Positions 1-9,899 are shown, counted from the first letter of the stretch. The stretch is DNA of 64,000 nucleotides from an uncultured Mollicutes bacterium (GCA_900539865.1 UQDS01000003.1:1-64000), one strand, 5' to 3'. Notes: generated by a model not told the origin, from the letters alone. A program made the numbers and translations.

Positions 1-165
1 ATATGCGTAAATAATATACGCGATATCCGTCAATATATCTCTACCGCCAACTTTCGGCTCTACCGTATCAAAACGATTGGTAACTTTTTGATCGGCAATG
101 GTTAGAGAGATTTTCTTTTCATCATCCAATGAAGCGATGAGATTTGACAATTCTTGTATATTCAT
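1..165 (-). CDS. Hypothetical protein, N-terminal part only (runs off window)
   Basis: An open reverse-strand frame of 55 codons begins with ATG at 165 and is still open at base 1, so only the N-terminus is visible. The product starts MNIQELSNLIASLDDEKKIS and continues as a soluble, mixed charged sequence. No domain is recognisable. The start is preceded by a weak purine-rich stretch. The gene is transcribed away from the forward gene at 446. Confidence 0.55.
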   Translation of the reverse strand, partial: MNIQELSNLIASLDDEKKISLTIADQKVTNRFDTVEPKVGGRDILTDIAYIIYAY

Positions 166-390
166 GTCTCTATTTTACCTTAAAAGGGCCATTTAAACTA
201 TAAAAATTAACGGAATTTATAGCTTTTCACTTTTTCTTGTTTGTTCTCTGCTCTAAAAAGTGTAATTGCTGAGTTTTAAAATCCAGAGCAGCTTAATAAA
301 TCGAGCCTTATTTTAAATAAAAATTATATTTTGAATTATTTTTCTACTTTTTACCTTCTATATTCTCTTAATAACAGCATTTGTCTTTTC
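166..390. other. AT-rich divergent intergenic region
   Basis: This spacer lies between the truncated reverse gene and the forward phosphatase gene. It is very A+T rich and has no convincing reading frame or strong hairpin. It must carry the promoter of the reverse gene, but I cannot place one with confidence. Confidence 0.4.
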
Positions 391-419
391 TTGTGAAAAT
401 CAACTCAATAGAGTAAAAT
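391..419 (+). promoter_or_regulatory. Sigma-A promoter of the PHP phosphatase gene
   Basis: TTGTGA (391-396) and TAAAAT (414-419) are separated by 17 bp, 26 nt before the ATG at 446. This is a good match to the vegetative sigma factor consensus. Confidence 0.6.
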
Positions 420-445
420 ACATCATACAAGAAAGAATCGTTCAC

Positions 446-1249
446 ATGTTTAAATCAAATTATCACACACATACCTATCGTTGCGGACACGCTTCTGGCG
501 AAGATGAAGAATATGTCTTAGAAGCTCTTGGCTATGGTTTACATGACCTTGGCTTTTCTGATCATGTCATTCTTCCCGGATTCTCAGAACCCGGTTTAAG
601 AGGAGATTACTCTCTCTTTAACGATTACATCAACTCCATCCGTTCTTTACAAAAGAAATATAAAGATCAGATCAATCTTTATTTAGGATTTGAAGCAGAA
701 TCCTTCCCCCAGTTTTTCCCTTATTATAAAGAAATACTCGACAGCGGATTAATCGATTACCTAATACTAGGAAATCACATGGCAATGGGTAGCGATAATA
801 CGGTTCACACTTGGTTTGGTAAAATAAACACAGCCAGCGACTTATATTTATATAAAGATTTAGCTGTTCAAGCTTTATCTACTGGCATGTTTTCAATATT
901 TGCACATCCTGACATTTTCATGTCAAACATTGAAAATTTCGATGCTGATTGCAAGAAAGTTTCCCGCATTCTTATCGAAACTGCAATGGCTTATGACGTT
1001 CCGTTAGAAATCAATATTGGCGGAATTCGAAACGGTGAAAAAGATTACGGAACTAAAAAAAGAAGACGTTATCCTACCGATGAATTTTTCTCCATCGTCA
1101 GCAAATACAAAGCAAAATGCATTTTTGGTTCTGATGCTCATACACCGGAAAGCATCTCCAATGACACCGCCAATTACACCGCGGTTCAATTTGCAAAGAA
1201 GCACAATCTCATTGTTGTTGATAAGCTTAATAGTATAAAACAACATTAG
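446..1249 (+). CDS. hisK: Histidinol-phosphatase-like PHP phosphoesterase
   Basis: The 267-residue protein has the PHP metal-binding motifs in order: HTHT near residue 7, RCGHA, GFEAE near 83, a GNHM motif near 109, FAHPD near 153 and GSDAH near 228. Length and motif spacing match the HisK/HisJ-type histidinol-phosphate phosphatase, which removes phosphate from L-histidinol phosphate in histidine synthesis using a polynuclear metal centre. No other his gene is nearby, so it may act on another phosphate ester; the family assignment is firmer than the substrate. The ribosome site is weak. An intrinsic terminator follows, so the gene is probably monocistronic. Confidence 0.8.
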   Translation: MFKSNYHTHTYRCGHASGEDEEYVLEALGYGLHDLGFSDHVILPGFSEPGLRGDYSLFNDYINSIRSLQKKYKDQINLYLGFEAESFPQFFPYYKEILDSGLIDYLILGNHMAMGSDNTVHTWFGKINTASDLYLYKDLAVQALSTGMFSIFAHPDIFMSNIENFDADCKKVSRILIETAMAYDVPLEINIGGIRNGEKDYGTKKRRRYPTDEFFSIVSKYKAKCIFGSDAHTPESISNDTANYTAVQFAKKHNLIVVDKLNSIKQH

Positions 1250-1269
1250 ATTAACAACTTTTTTATCAT

Positions 1270-1308
1270 AAAAGAAAACGCACGATATAATTCGCGCTTT
1301 TTCTTTTT
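1270..1308 (+). terminator. Probable intrinsic terminator after the PHP gene
   Basis: AAAAGAAAACGC and GCGCTTTTTCTTTT form an imperfect A/T-rich hairpin around a roughly 10-nt loop, followed by T-rich sequence. Confidence 0.5.
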
Positions 1309-1388
1309 TCGCTTTTTTGTTTTACACAAAAGAAGATTTAAAATAAATCCGTTGTATCTCTACCACAAATATTTAAGATGTTCAATTC

Positions 1389-1416
1389 TTGTATGATTCT
1401 TTTTTTCCTATATACT
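1389..1416 (+). promoter_or_regulatory. Promoter of the iminopeptidase/propeller operon
   Basis: TTGTAT (1389-1394), a 16-bp spacer and TATACT (1411-1416) precede an AGGAAG ribosome site and the ATG at 1436. The start of transcription would fall about 12 nt before the start codon. Confidence 0.6.
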
Positions 1417-1435
1417 ATAGTTAGGAAGTAACTAT

Positions 1436-2356
1436 ATGGAAATACGTGAAGGATACATCAAATTTAAAAATTATCAAACATATTATCGAATCGTCAACCC
1501 GAGTGGAAAGAAAACTCCTCTTTTACTTTGTCACGGTGGCCCAGGGTCTACACACAATGCTTTTGAAGCCTTAGATTCTCTTGCATTAGAAGATGATCGT
1601 CCTCTTATCATGTACGATCAGATCGGCTGTGGTTTATCTTCATCCGCACCTGGTCATTTAGAACTTTGGAACAAGAACACTTGGGTAGATGAACTGATCA
1701 ATTTGCGAAAAGAATTACATTTAGATCATCTTCATCTTTTAGGTCATTCTTGGGGTGGAATGCTTGCCATTATCTATTTGTGCGATCATAATCCAGATGG
1801 TATTCATAGTGCCACTTTATCTTCTACTTTATCCAGCGTAAATCTCTGGCGTCAAGAGACGCATCGCCTGTTGTCCCTCATGGATAAAGAAGATCAACAG
1901 ATTATTTCTCAAGCTGAGAAATGCTTAGACTTTTCATCTTCCGCATTCAAAGAAGCCAACGAACGATATTATCACCGGCACATCGGTGGCCCCTTTATTT
2001 TAGGGAAAGATTTAGAGTGTCTCACAAGAAAAAAACAACCAGGAACCGAGAGTTATCTTCACGCTTGGGGACCTTGTGAATTCTCGCCCTCAGGCACATT
2101 AAAGGATTATGAGTACACAGAAAAATTAGCGCAAATCCGCTGTCCTGTACTACTTTGTTCCGGTGTTGATGATGAATCTACGCCTTATCAAAATAAGGTG
2201 ATGTATGATGCCTTAACTTGCCAAAAACAATGGCATCTTTTTCCAAAGAGCAGACACATGTCTTATGTTGAAGAAACGGATGAATATATTCGTGTTCTGA
2301 AACGTTTTCTCAACGAGAATGACAGAATAGAAAAGGAGAGTGACAATGAAGATTAA
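1436..2356 (+). CDS. pip: Proline iminopeptidase (alpha/beta hydrolase, S33)
   Basis: The 306-residue protein has an alpha/beta-hydrolase layout of the proline-iminopeptidase type. HGGPGS near residue 33 supplies the oxyanion hole, GHSWGG near 103 carries the nucleophile Ser, the Asp sits in a GVDDEST segment near 241, and the His lies in SRHMSY near 272. Such enzymes release N-terminal proline or other residues from peptides in the cytoplasm. There is no signal peptide. The 3' end overlaps the next gene by 11 nt, which implies one operon with the two propeller-like genes. Confidence 0.85.
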   Translation: MEIREGYIKFKNYQTYYRIVNPSGKKTPLLLCHGGPGSTHNAFEALDSLALEDDRPLIMYDQIGCGLSSSAPGHLELWNKNTWVDELINLRKELHLDHLHLLGHSWGGMLAIIYLCDHNPDGIHSATLSSTLSSVNLWRQETHRLLSLMDKEDQQIISQAEKCLDFSSSAFKEANERYYHRHIGGPFILGKDLECLTRKKQPGTESYLHAWGPCEFSPSGTLKDYEYTEKLAQIRCPVLLCSGVDDESTPYQNKVMYDALTCQKQWHLFPKSRHMSYVEETDEYIRVLKRFLNENDRIEKESDNED

Positions 2357-3365
2357 ATTGATAAAAGAATTGCCAGCTTGCGAAGATGTAGATGTGAACA
2401 AAGATTCACTAGTTATCTCACGAAATGAAGGTGTCTTCTTTTACGATAAGAAAACTTTTGAAATAAAAGATCAGATTTTTGATTTTTCTTTCCGTGAAGC
2501 TGTTTTAACAGAAGATGATCAATATGTACTGCAATTATCGATTGACAATACGCTCACTCTCTATCATATTCCCACGAAAGAAATTGTTGCAGTAATCGAC
2601 GATTTTCCCAAAGCGGATTCCATCGATTTTGTTTTTAGTTTCTCTCGTGATAAAAAATATTTGTATGTCTTAACTAAACCATTTTCTGTATTTGATGACC
2701 CTGAGATCGCGAGTGATAGAAAGCCGTGTCTCTACCGCTATGATTTCCCCACTTTAAAAAATAGAAAAATGTTGTTTACTGAATACACCGATATGTTCTA
2801 TCTTCCGTTTCAAGATGCGTTTTTATTCGCAGATCGAGATAAAAATGTGTTTTTATGGAGAGTCGGCGAAGAAAAGCCAATGAAACTCCCTTACCAAACA
2901 AGCGTGCTCACTCAGACAAAGTTCAATGAAAAAGCAAACAAAATCTATTTACCTTATGAATTTGGTTTGCGCGTTTTAAACTTTAATTTTGAAGAAATCG
3001 ATAAATTAGAGTATATTTCTGATACTCTAGAAGACTTTACCTCCTTACGAATACCTCCTTTTATCAGCGAAATGTATGACGTTGATAGACAAAACAAAAC
3101 ATTCCGCAAAGAGAAAGCGTTAAATTACGAAGTGATACCTGATAAATATACCCTGGCAATCGTAATGGAAAACCAGTTTATAGTATCGAATATCACTTCT
3201 ATCAATTACCTTAAAATATTTGATTATCAAAGCGGAGATATTCTTTATTCCTTGCCCTTGAATTCCATTTATAATAGCAATTTTGATTTTCGAATGATAG
3301 ACGAAAAAACGCTTTGCCTCTTCTCTAACGATTTTTGCTATATCTTTGAATTAATTGAAGAGTAA
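2346..3365 (+). CDS. Beta-propeller-like protein, first of a tandem pair
   Basis: I choose ATG 2346 over the in-frame GTG at 2340 because AAAGGAGA stands 6 nt before 2346. The 339-residue product has no signal peptide or membrane segment. It consists of alternating short strands with repeated patterns of the kind seen in WD40/YVTN-like propellers, for example FSRDKKYLYVL and CLYRYDFPTLKN. It shares the DFPTLKN, EEKP and (S/D)KxxLYVL blocks with the next gene, so the two are paralogues from a tandem duplication. The biochemical role is unknown; a cytoplasmic scaffold or sensor is inference. Confidence 0.7.
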   Translation: MKIKLIKELPACEDVDVNKDSLVISRNEGVFFYDKKTFEIKDQIFDFSFREAVLTEDDQYVLQLSIDNTLTLYHIPTKEIVAVIDDFPKADSIDFVFSFSRDKKYLYVLTKPFSVFDDPEIASDRKPCLYRYDFPTLKNRKMLFTEYTDMFYLPFQDAFLFADRDKNVFLWRVGEEKPMKLPYQTSVLTQTKFNEKANKIYLPYEFGLRVLNFNFEEIDKLEYISDTLEDFTSLRIPPFISEMYDVDRQNKTFRKEKALNYEVIPDKYTLAIVMENQFIVSNITSINYLKIFDYQSGDILYSLPLNSIYNSNFDFRMIDEKTLCLFSNDFCYIFELIEE

Positions 3366-3379
3366 TCAAGGAGCTAAAA

Positions 3380-4321
3380 ATGAGACTAAAAACAGACCAT
3401 GCTTTTTTAAATATCAATGATGCCAGTTATTTTGAAAATGAATATATCATTTTGAAAAATACAGGTATTTATTTCTATCATAAAAATACATTAGAACAAA
3501 GCTTTGCAATCGATGATTGTTACTTCGGCACCAACCTTTGTCTTTTCGGAGGACATTATTTAGCAGTATCCTTTTCAAATACCAGCTTTCGCATATATGA
3601 CTTGCATGATAAGAAACAGATTTCATCCGATTACACATTTCGCGATGAGAAGATTGCACATTTAGAATTCGAGCTGTCTAAAGACGAAAAAAAACTATAT
3701 GTTTTAAAATACATGCACGAAGATCAATTGCGACAATCTTTAATGATCTTTGATTTTCCAACATTAAAAAACGAAGAAGTGATATCAGCTGAAAAAGAAG
3801 GTTCCATCGGTTATTGTAAATTCATAGACAAAATTTTCTTCATCCGTGATAATTCCTTCTATTTTCAAGGGGAAGAAAAGCCTTTGTTCCGAGAACAAAA
3901 TGAATTAAACTTTACTTGTGAAGACAAGGAGACGGATAGTTTCGTCCTTTTAAATCCGAAAGAAATCATCGTTATAGATCATGAAGGGAAAGAAAAAAAT
4001 CGTTTTAATCTGATTGAAGAGTTAAAGAAAACTACAGAGAAAAACTTAATCTTAAAAAACAAGGTTGCTTCGCCTTTATACATTATTTTATACGCGAACA
4101 AATTGAAAGATGGGAAAATTTTATTTGAAGTGCTCTCGCGTGCAGAAAACATGTTTTTTTTAATATGCATCTATGACATTTATTCTAACAGCCTCGTTTT
4201 GGTAAAGCCGTGTAGTGAGCTTATCATAAATTCTTTCACAAGCGAGGATCATATCTGTGTTGTCACTCATAAAACTTGTTTTCTGTGCAGTCTAGTTTCA
4301 GAGACAAAAGAAATTTCATAA
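3380..4321 (+). CDS. Beta-propeller-like protein, second of a tandem pair
   Basis: The 313-residue protein starts 14 nt after its paralogue with an AAGGAG ribosome site. LSKDEKKLYVLK and MIFDFPTLKNEE align with the same blocks in the upstream protein, and the spacing between blocks is similar, but most other positions have diverged. There is no signal peptide, membrane helix or catalytic motif that I recognise. A strong terminator hairpin follows the stop codon, so this is the last gene of the operon. Confidence 0.7.
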   Translation: MRLKTDHAFLNINDASYFENEYIILKNTGIYFYHKNTLEQSFAIDDCYFGTNLCLFGGHYLAVSFSNTSFRIYDLHDKKQISSDYTFRDEKIAHLEFELSKDEKKLYVLKYMHEDQLRQSLMIFDFPTLKNEEVISAEKEGSIGYCKFIDKIFFIRDNSFYFQGEEKPLFREQNELNFTCEDKETDSFVLLNPKEIIVIDHEGKEKNRFNLIEELKKTTEKNLILKNKVASPLYIILYANKLKDGKILFEVLSRAENMFFLICIYDIYSNSLVLVKPCSELIINSFTSEDHICVVTHKTCFLCSLVSETKEIS

Positions 4322-4339
4322 TTATTATTTACAACATCA

Positions 4340-4369
4340 AAAAAGCTCACCCCGAAGGATGAGCTTTTT
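4340..4369. terminator. Bidirectional terminator between propeller operon and tuf
   Basis: AAAAAGCTCA (4340-4349) and TGAGCTTTTT (4360-4369) form a 10-bp stem around CCCCGAAGGA. A-run and T-run flanks allow it to work on both strands for the two converging genes. Confidence 0.85.
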
Positions 4370-4383
4370 ATTTTGTTTAGAGA

Positions 4384-5568
<1,185 letters not shown>

Positions 5569-5600
5569 AAATCAATTTCCTCCAAATTAGATTCTCTATG

Positions 5601-5629
5601 ACTATACACTTTTTTGTTTTAATTTTCAA
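5601..5629 (-). promoter_or_regulatory. Promoter of tuf
   Basis: On the reverse strand TTGAAA (5629-5624), a 17-bp spacer and TATAGT (5606-5601) lie in the fusA-tuf gap. This gives tuf an internal promoter in addition to read-through from the str operon. Confidence 0.7.
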
Positions 5630-5643
5630 GATTTAGGTGTGTA

Positions 5644-7773
5644 TTAACCGCGATTCTTGATAATTTCCTGCTGAACAGACATCGGAACTTCCTGGTAGTG
5701 ATCGAATTCCATGGAATAGATACCACGACCCTGAGTCATAGAACGAAGATCAGAGATGTAGCCGAACATATTGGCTAACGGGATCTTTGCAGTAATGACT
5801 TGAGCATTGGCTTTCTGAACCATACCTTCGACAGAACCACGTCTGGAAGAGACGTCGCCCATAACAGTACCGACATAATCGATCGGAGTGGTGATATCCG
5901 CTCTGACGATCGGTTCGAGAATGACCGGCTTACACTTCTGAGCAGCAACCTTTAAGGCTAAGTCGGAAGCGAGCTTGTAAGCCATTTCGGAAGAGTCAAC
6001 ATCATGGTAAGAACCATCGATCAAGGTAGCCTTGATATCGATGACCGGATAACCGGCAACCATACCCTTGTTGCAGGCATCTTTCAAACCATCGATAGAC
6101 GGCTTGATGAATTCCTTGGGGATGGCACCACCAGTGATGGCTTCAGAGATTTCGATACCCTTGCCCGGGTTCGGTTCAATCTTGAAGATAACATGACCAT
6201 ATTGACCATGACCACCAGACTGTTTGATGTATTTACCTTCGCAATCAGCAGTACCCTTAACGGTTTCACGATAAGCGACCTGCGGAGCACCGACTTTGAC
6301 AGAGATACCAAAGTCGTTCTTTAAACGAGTGACATTAACTTCAAGCTGAAGTTCGCCAACACCGGCAATAATACCCTGACCGGTTTCTTGATCAGTGTAA
6401 TAGTGGAAGGTCGGATCTTCTTCAGTGAATTTAATGAGAGTAGAAGCCATCTTATCCTGATCGCCCTTCTTGAGAGGTTCAATCGCTTCAGAGATGACAG
6501 GTTCCTGGAACTTAATGGATTCCAAGGAGATTCTAGGATCGTTTTCACCAACCAAAGTATCACCAGTTCTTGTAGAAGAGAAGCCGACAGCAGCGACGAT
6601 TTCGCCAGCCTTAGCCTCGGTGATATTTTCGTGAGAGTCAGCGTTGATTAATTCGAGTCTAGAAACTCTTTCTTTCGCGCCTTTTCTGACGTTATAGATA
6701 TAGGAACCGCTCTTGACACTTCCGGAGTAAATACGGAAGAAGCAGAGGGTACCAAACTGGTCAGTGGTAAGCTTGAAAGCTAACGCGACAAACGGACCCT
6801 TAGGATCCTGAGTGAGTTGAACTTCATTTCCTTCAGCATCGTGACCGATAGGAGCCGGAACATCGACAGGAGAAGGTAAATAAGCCTTGACAGCATCGAG
6901 AAGATACTGAACACCCTTGTTCTTATAGGCAGAGCCAGGGATACAAGGGAATAACTGACGAGTGATGGTTTGCTTACGGATGGCCGCCTTGATTTCTTCG
7001 ACGGTGGGTTCTTCTTCCATGAGAACCTTTTCCATAATAGCATCATCGTTGTTAGCAAGAGCTTCGATCAACATTTGACGATAGACGTGAGCCTGTTCAA
7101 CGTCGTTAGAGAATTCAGACGGAACTTCGTCAAGTTCGACAATGTTCGGCTGCATTCTTTCGGACTTCTTAGGATCAATATCCCATAACCAAGCCTTCAT
7201 CTCGACTAAGTCGATAAGACCTAAAAGTCTGTTTTCAATACCGACAGGGTAAGCGATAGCGACACCATTGGCGCCAACTCTTTCCTTGACGGAGGAAACA
7301 GCCATTTCGTAATCGGCACCGGTAGCGTCGAGTTTGTTGACGAAGACGATACGAGGAACGTCATACTTATCTGCTTGTCTCCAAACAGTTTCGGTCTGAG
7401 GTTCAACACCGTTCTTACCATCAAGAACACAAACAGCACCGTCAAGAACACGAAGAGATCTTTCAACTTCAGCAGTGAAGTCGACGTGTCCAGGAGTGTC
7501 GATTAAGTTGATACGAATATCCTTCCAGATACAGGTAGTAGCAGCAGAGTAAATGGTGATACCACGCTTCTGCTCCTGTTCGTTGAAGTCCATAGCGGAA
7601 GCACCGTCATGGGTTTCACCGATCTTATGGGTCTTACCAGTGTAGAAAAGGATACGCTCACTAGTAGTAGTTTTACCGGCATCAATGTGAGCCATAATAC
7701 CGATATTTCTGACATTTTCAAGCGGTACAGCCTTATAGACTGATACCATCGCCTGATCGTTATCCATTGCCAT
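5644..7773 (-). CDS. fusA: Translation elongation factor G
   Basis: The 709-residue GTPase catalyses ribosomal translocation. The G1 motif AHIDAGKTT is near residue 33, DTPGHVDF is G3 and NKLD is G4 (most relatives have NKMD). Switch I reads DFNEQEQKRGIT. Domains II-V follow to the C-terminal MSVQQEIIKNRG. The N-terminus is about 15 residues longer than usual. It lies third in the classical rpsL-rpsG-fusA order with a gap of about 44 nt after rpsG, and AAAGGAG precedes its ATG. Length and domain order are normal. Confidence 0.97.
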   Translation of the reverse strand: MAMDNDQAMVSVYKAVPLENVRNIGIMAHIDAGKTTTSERILFYTGKTHKIGETHDGASAMDFNEQEQKRGITIYSAATTCIWKDIRINLIDTPGHVDFTAEVERSLRVLDGAVCVLDGKNGVEPQTETVWRQADKYDVPRIVFVNKLDATGADYEMAVSSVKERVGANGVAIAYPVGIENRLLGLIDLVEMKAWLWDIDPKKSERMQPNIVELDEVPSEFSNDVEQAHVYRQMLIEALANNDDAIMEKVLMEEEPTVEEIKAAIRKQTITRQLFPCIPGSAYKNKGVQYLLDAVKAYLPSPVDVPAPIGHDAEGNEVQLTQDPKGPFVALAFKLTTDQFGTLCFFRIYSGSVKSGSYIYNVRKGAKERVSRLELINADSHENITEAKAGEIVAAVGFSSTRTGDTLVGENDPRISLESIKFQEPVISEAIEPLKKGDQDKMASTLIKFTEEDPTFHYYTDQETGQGIIAGVGELQLEVNVTRLKNDFGISVKVGAPQVAYRETVKGTADCEGKYIKQSGGHGQYGHVIFKIEPNPGKGIEISEAITGGAIPKEFIKPSIDGLKDACNKGMVAGYPVIDIKATLIDGSYHDVDSSEMAYKLASDLALKVAAQKCKPVILEPIVRADITTPIDYVGTVMGDVSSRRGSVEGMVQKANAQVITAKIPLANMFGYISDLRSMTQGRGIYSMEFDHYQEVPMSVQQEIIKNRG

Positions 7774-7817
7774 TGATTAGTTTCTCCTTTAATTGTGCAA
7801 AACTAAACGAAGGTAAA

Positions 7818-8291
7818 TTACCAACGATAGTGGGCATAAGCCTGGTTTGCTTGAGCAGTCTTATGCATATCTTCCTTACGCTTGACTGCAGCACCAGTGC
7901 CATTAGCGGCATCGATGATTTCGCCAGCGAGCTTGTCGGTCATGGTCTTTTCGCCTCTGAGACGAGCGAAAGTGACTAACCAACGAAGACCTAAAGTGAT
8001 TCTTCTTTCAGGAGCGACTTCAATCGGAACCTGAAGGTTAGAAGCACCAACTCTTCTGGCCTTGAGTTCGACTTCAGGCATAATGTTTCCTAAAGCGATT
8101 TCGAAGACCTTTAAAGCAGGTTTACCGGTCTTAGCTTCAACTTTTTCAAAAGCGCCGTAAAGGATGTCCTGAGCGGTGCCTTTCTTTCCGTCTAACATGA
8201 TGCGGTTGATCAATCTAGTAACTAACTTAGAGTTATAGATCGGATCGGGTAAAACATCTCTTTTTTGTACAGAACCGTTTTTTCTAGGCAT
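7818..8291 (-). CDS. rpsG: 30S ribosomal protein S7
   Basis: The 157-residue protein is a standard S7, which nucleates assembly of the 16S rRNA 3' domain and touches the E-site tRNA. PRKNGSVQKRDVLPDP opens the sequence and the C-terminus ends NQAYAHYRW, both typical. Its AAGGAG ribosome site overlaps the rpsL stop, so the two are co-translated within the str operon. Confidence 0.97.
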   Translation of the reverse strand: MPRKNGSVQKRDVLPDPIYNSKLVTRLINRIMLDGKKGTAQDILYGAFEKVEAKTGKPALKVFEIALGNIMPEVELKARRVGASNLQVPIEVAPERRITLGLRWLVTFARLRGEKTMTDKLAGEIIDAANGTGAAVKRKEDMHKTAQANQAYAHYRW

Positions 8292-8304
8292 TGTTGTTTA
8301 CTCC

Positions 8305-8730
8305 TTACTTCTTCTGGATGCTTCCATCTTTCTTCGTACCGTATAAGGATCTGCCCTGTTTACGATTTTCGACGCCGAAGCATTCCATGGCGCCTCTGAC
8401 AATGTGATATCTGACACCAGGTAAGTCGCGAACACGGCCACCACGGATCAAAACCACTTTATGCTCCTGAAGGTTGTGACCTTCACCGCCGATATAAGCA
8501 GTGACTTCATAACCGTTGGAAAGTCTGACTCTGGCGTACTTACGAGCAGCAGAGTTCGGCTTCTTCGGAGTCATTGTGCCAACACGGGTGCAGACACCCT
8601 TCTTCTGCGGAGAAGGAATGGCACGTTCCGTCTTGTTAAGAGAATCGAATCTCTTGCCGAGAGCCGGAGCCTTGGACTTGCAAATCGGCTTTTGTCTCTC
8701 TTTTCTAACTAACTGATTAATAGTAGGCAT
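8305..8730 (-). CDS. rpsL: 30S ribosomal protein S12, with Arg at the K88 site
   Basis: The 141-residue S12 contains the decoding-centre loops MTPKKPNSA (the conserved Lys is residue 56, equivalent to E. coli Lys43) and GGRVRDLPG. In the second loop, residue 101 (equivalent to E. coli Lys88) is Arg, read directly as CGC on the coding strand. K88R is a well known streptomycin-resistance substitution. The Firmicute-type insertion near residues 27-40 is present. It is the first gene of the str operon, with a GGGAGGA ribosome site. Confidence 0.97.
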   Translation of the reverse strand: MPTINQLVRKERQKPICKSKAPALGKRFDSLNKTERAIPSPQKKGVCTRVGTMTPKKPNSAARKYARVRLSNGYEVTAYIGGEGHNLQEHKVVLIRGGRVRDLPGVRYHIVRGAMECFGVENRKQGRSLYGTKKDGSIQKK

Positions 8731-8833
8731 TTGTTTCCTCCCGGATTTATTTTATAAATTACCTATTGTCCTCAACCCCGGGCGTTTCCACATCTTCCCA
8801 TAAAAAGAAGCGGAACATTCCGCGGTCTCAAAC
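8731..8833 (-). promoter_or_regulatory. rpsL leader with a GC-rich hairpin
   Basis: About 100 nt of leader separate the promoter from rpsL. Near its 5' end GCGGAA and TTCCGC (8810-8823) form a perfect palindromic stem, and the ribosome site is at the 3' end. A site for autogenous control by an operon-encoded ribosomal protein is possible but not shown. Confidence 0.4.
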
Positions 8834-8839
8834 GATTAA

Positions 8840-8868
8840 ATTATAGACTAGTAAAAAGCCATTGTCAA
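8840..8868 (-). promoter_or_regulatory. Consensus promoter of the str operon
   Basis: On the reverse strand TTGACA (8868-8863), a 17-bp spacer and TATAAT (8845-8840) match both sigma-A hexamers exactly, as expected for a ribosomal protein operon. A further hairpin, AACGCC/GGCGTT at 8890-8905, lies upstream of the -35. Confidence 0.9.
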
Positions 8869-9000
8869 AGGTTTTATTTACTTTTTTGAAACGCCCGGAG
8901 GCGTTCCACAAATCCGATTTCTAAAAAAGCCGATAACTATGGGATTTTATAAAAATTAAGACCCGAGATTATCCATTTTAAAAAACATAAGAAAAAAAGA

Positions 9001-9024
9001 AAAAAAGCTCCCGAAGGAGCTTTT
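9001..9024 (-). terminator. Terminator of the Bax-inhibitor-like gene
   Basis: On the reverse strand AAAAGCTCC and GGAGCTTTT flank a tetraloop-like CGAA/TTCG core and are followed by a long T-rich run. Confidence 0.8.
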
Positions 9025-9026
9025 GT

Positions 9027-9809
9027 TTAATTGTTTCTGTTGTTGGCAAAGACAATGACAACATAGTAGAGAATACGGAGGAAGAGAACGACAAAGTCTG
9101 CATAAAGAGTATAAGCGCAATAGATGGCGAGATTGTTAGAAGAGTCCAGAGCACCTGCTGCAGCGATCTTTCTCACTCTTTGAATATCGATAGCGGCAGT
9201 GAGAAGCAAAACGCCAAAGAGAACAAAGTCAACAATCCAGAAGATCATGTCTACTTGCATGAAGAAGTTAACCAAAGAGAGAATCATTGCACCTGTGATC
9301 AAGGTGAAGAGGAACGGCATCAAGATGCCGAGATCTTTCTTAAAGAGCATCGAGAAGAGACCCATGAGCAAGAAGCATCCTGCAGTCGCTAAGAATGCGA
9401 CAGAAACGGTGCGGATGAAGCTGACATTAAGGGCGGTAGTAAAGGCGCTGATGGTTAAGAAGACGTTCGATAACAAGAAGCCCATGGAGACACAATAGGT
9501 GATGTATCCGGCGGTCATCCAACCAGAGCGCGGTCTCATCGACTTAAAGGTGACAAGCAAGGAGCTTGGAATCATCAAGATAATGGAAATGACAAGGAAG
9601 ACAGTATAGATGGTACTTACTGTATTTGCAGTCCAGCCGAATTTATCTACAGCAAAGAGCATCAAGTCCGGTACAGTAAGGGCGATGACACCGGTGATTA
9701 ATAAGCCCAAGCCGAACCATAACATCACCTTCATCATGGAAGCGGATTTCGTATGGTCTTTATATGGTTTTACTTCAATTGTCGTATCTTGTGGTGTGAA
9801 TTCAGTCAT
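9027..9809 (-). CDS. Bax inhibitor-1/YccA family membrane protein
   Basis: The 260-residue protein has a soluble N-terminus of about 25 residues and then seven strongly hydrophobic segments. The C-terminal pattern ending ALDSSNNLAIYCAYTLYAD followed by a last helix is typical of the BI-1 (UPF0005) family, whose members include pH-sensitive Ca2+ leak channels (bacterial YetJ). Ion transport here is inferred from the family. It has its own promoter and terminator and is therefore a single-gene unit between the str operon and the glycolysis genes. Confidence 0.8.
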   Translation of the reverse strand: MTEFTPQDTTIEVKPYKDHTKSASMMKVMLWFGLGLLITGVIALTVPDLMLFAVDKFGWTANTVSTIYTVFLVISIILMIPSSLLVTFKSMRPRSGWMTAGYITYCVSMGFLLSNVFLTISAFTTALNVSFIRTVSVAFLATAGCFLLMGLFSMLFKKDLGILMPFLFTLITGAMILSLVNFFMQVDMIFWIVDFVLFGVLLLTAAIDIQRVRKIAAAGALDSSNNLAIYCAYTLYADFVVLFLRILYYVVIVFANNRNN

Positions 9810-9839
9810 TTAACATTCACTCCTTTCTATTTTAATTAA

Positions 9840-9867
9840 ATAATATCACAAAGAGCCTTATTTTCAA
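9840..9867 (-). promoter_or_regulatory. Promoter of the Bax-inhibitor-like gene
   Basis: On the reverse strand TTGAAA (9867-9862), a 16-bp spacer and TATTAT (9845-9840) precede an AAAGGAG ribosome site. Confidence 0.6.
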
Positions 9868-9875
9868 GAATACAA

Positions 9876-9899
9876 AAGGGCGGCTCGAAAGCCACCCTT
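9876..9899 (-). terminator. Terminator of the pgk-tpiA unit
   Basis: On the reverse strand AAGGGTGGCT and AGCCGCCCTT pair around TTCG and are followed by TTTTG. One G-T pair interrupts an otherwise complete 10-bp stem. Confidence 0.8.

Noticed and set aside
6004..6324. Forward open frames antisense to fusA and other highly expressed genes
   Set aside because: They are shadows produced by strong codon bias of the reverse-strand genes; no ribosome sites or domains.
8890..8905. AACGCC/GGCGTT hairpin upstream of the str promoter as a terminator
   Set aside because: No T-run follows on either strand.
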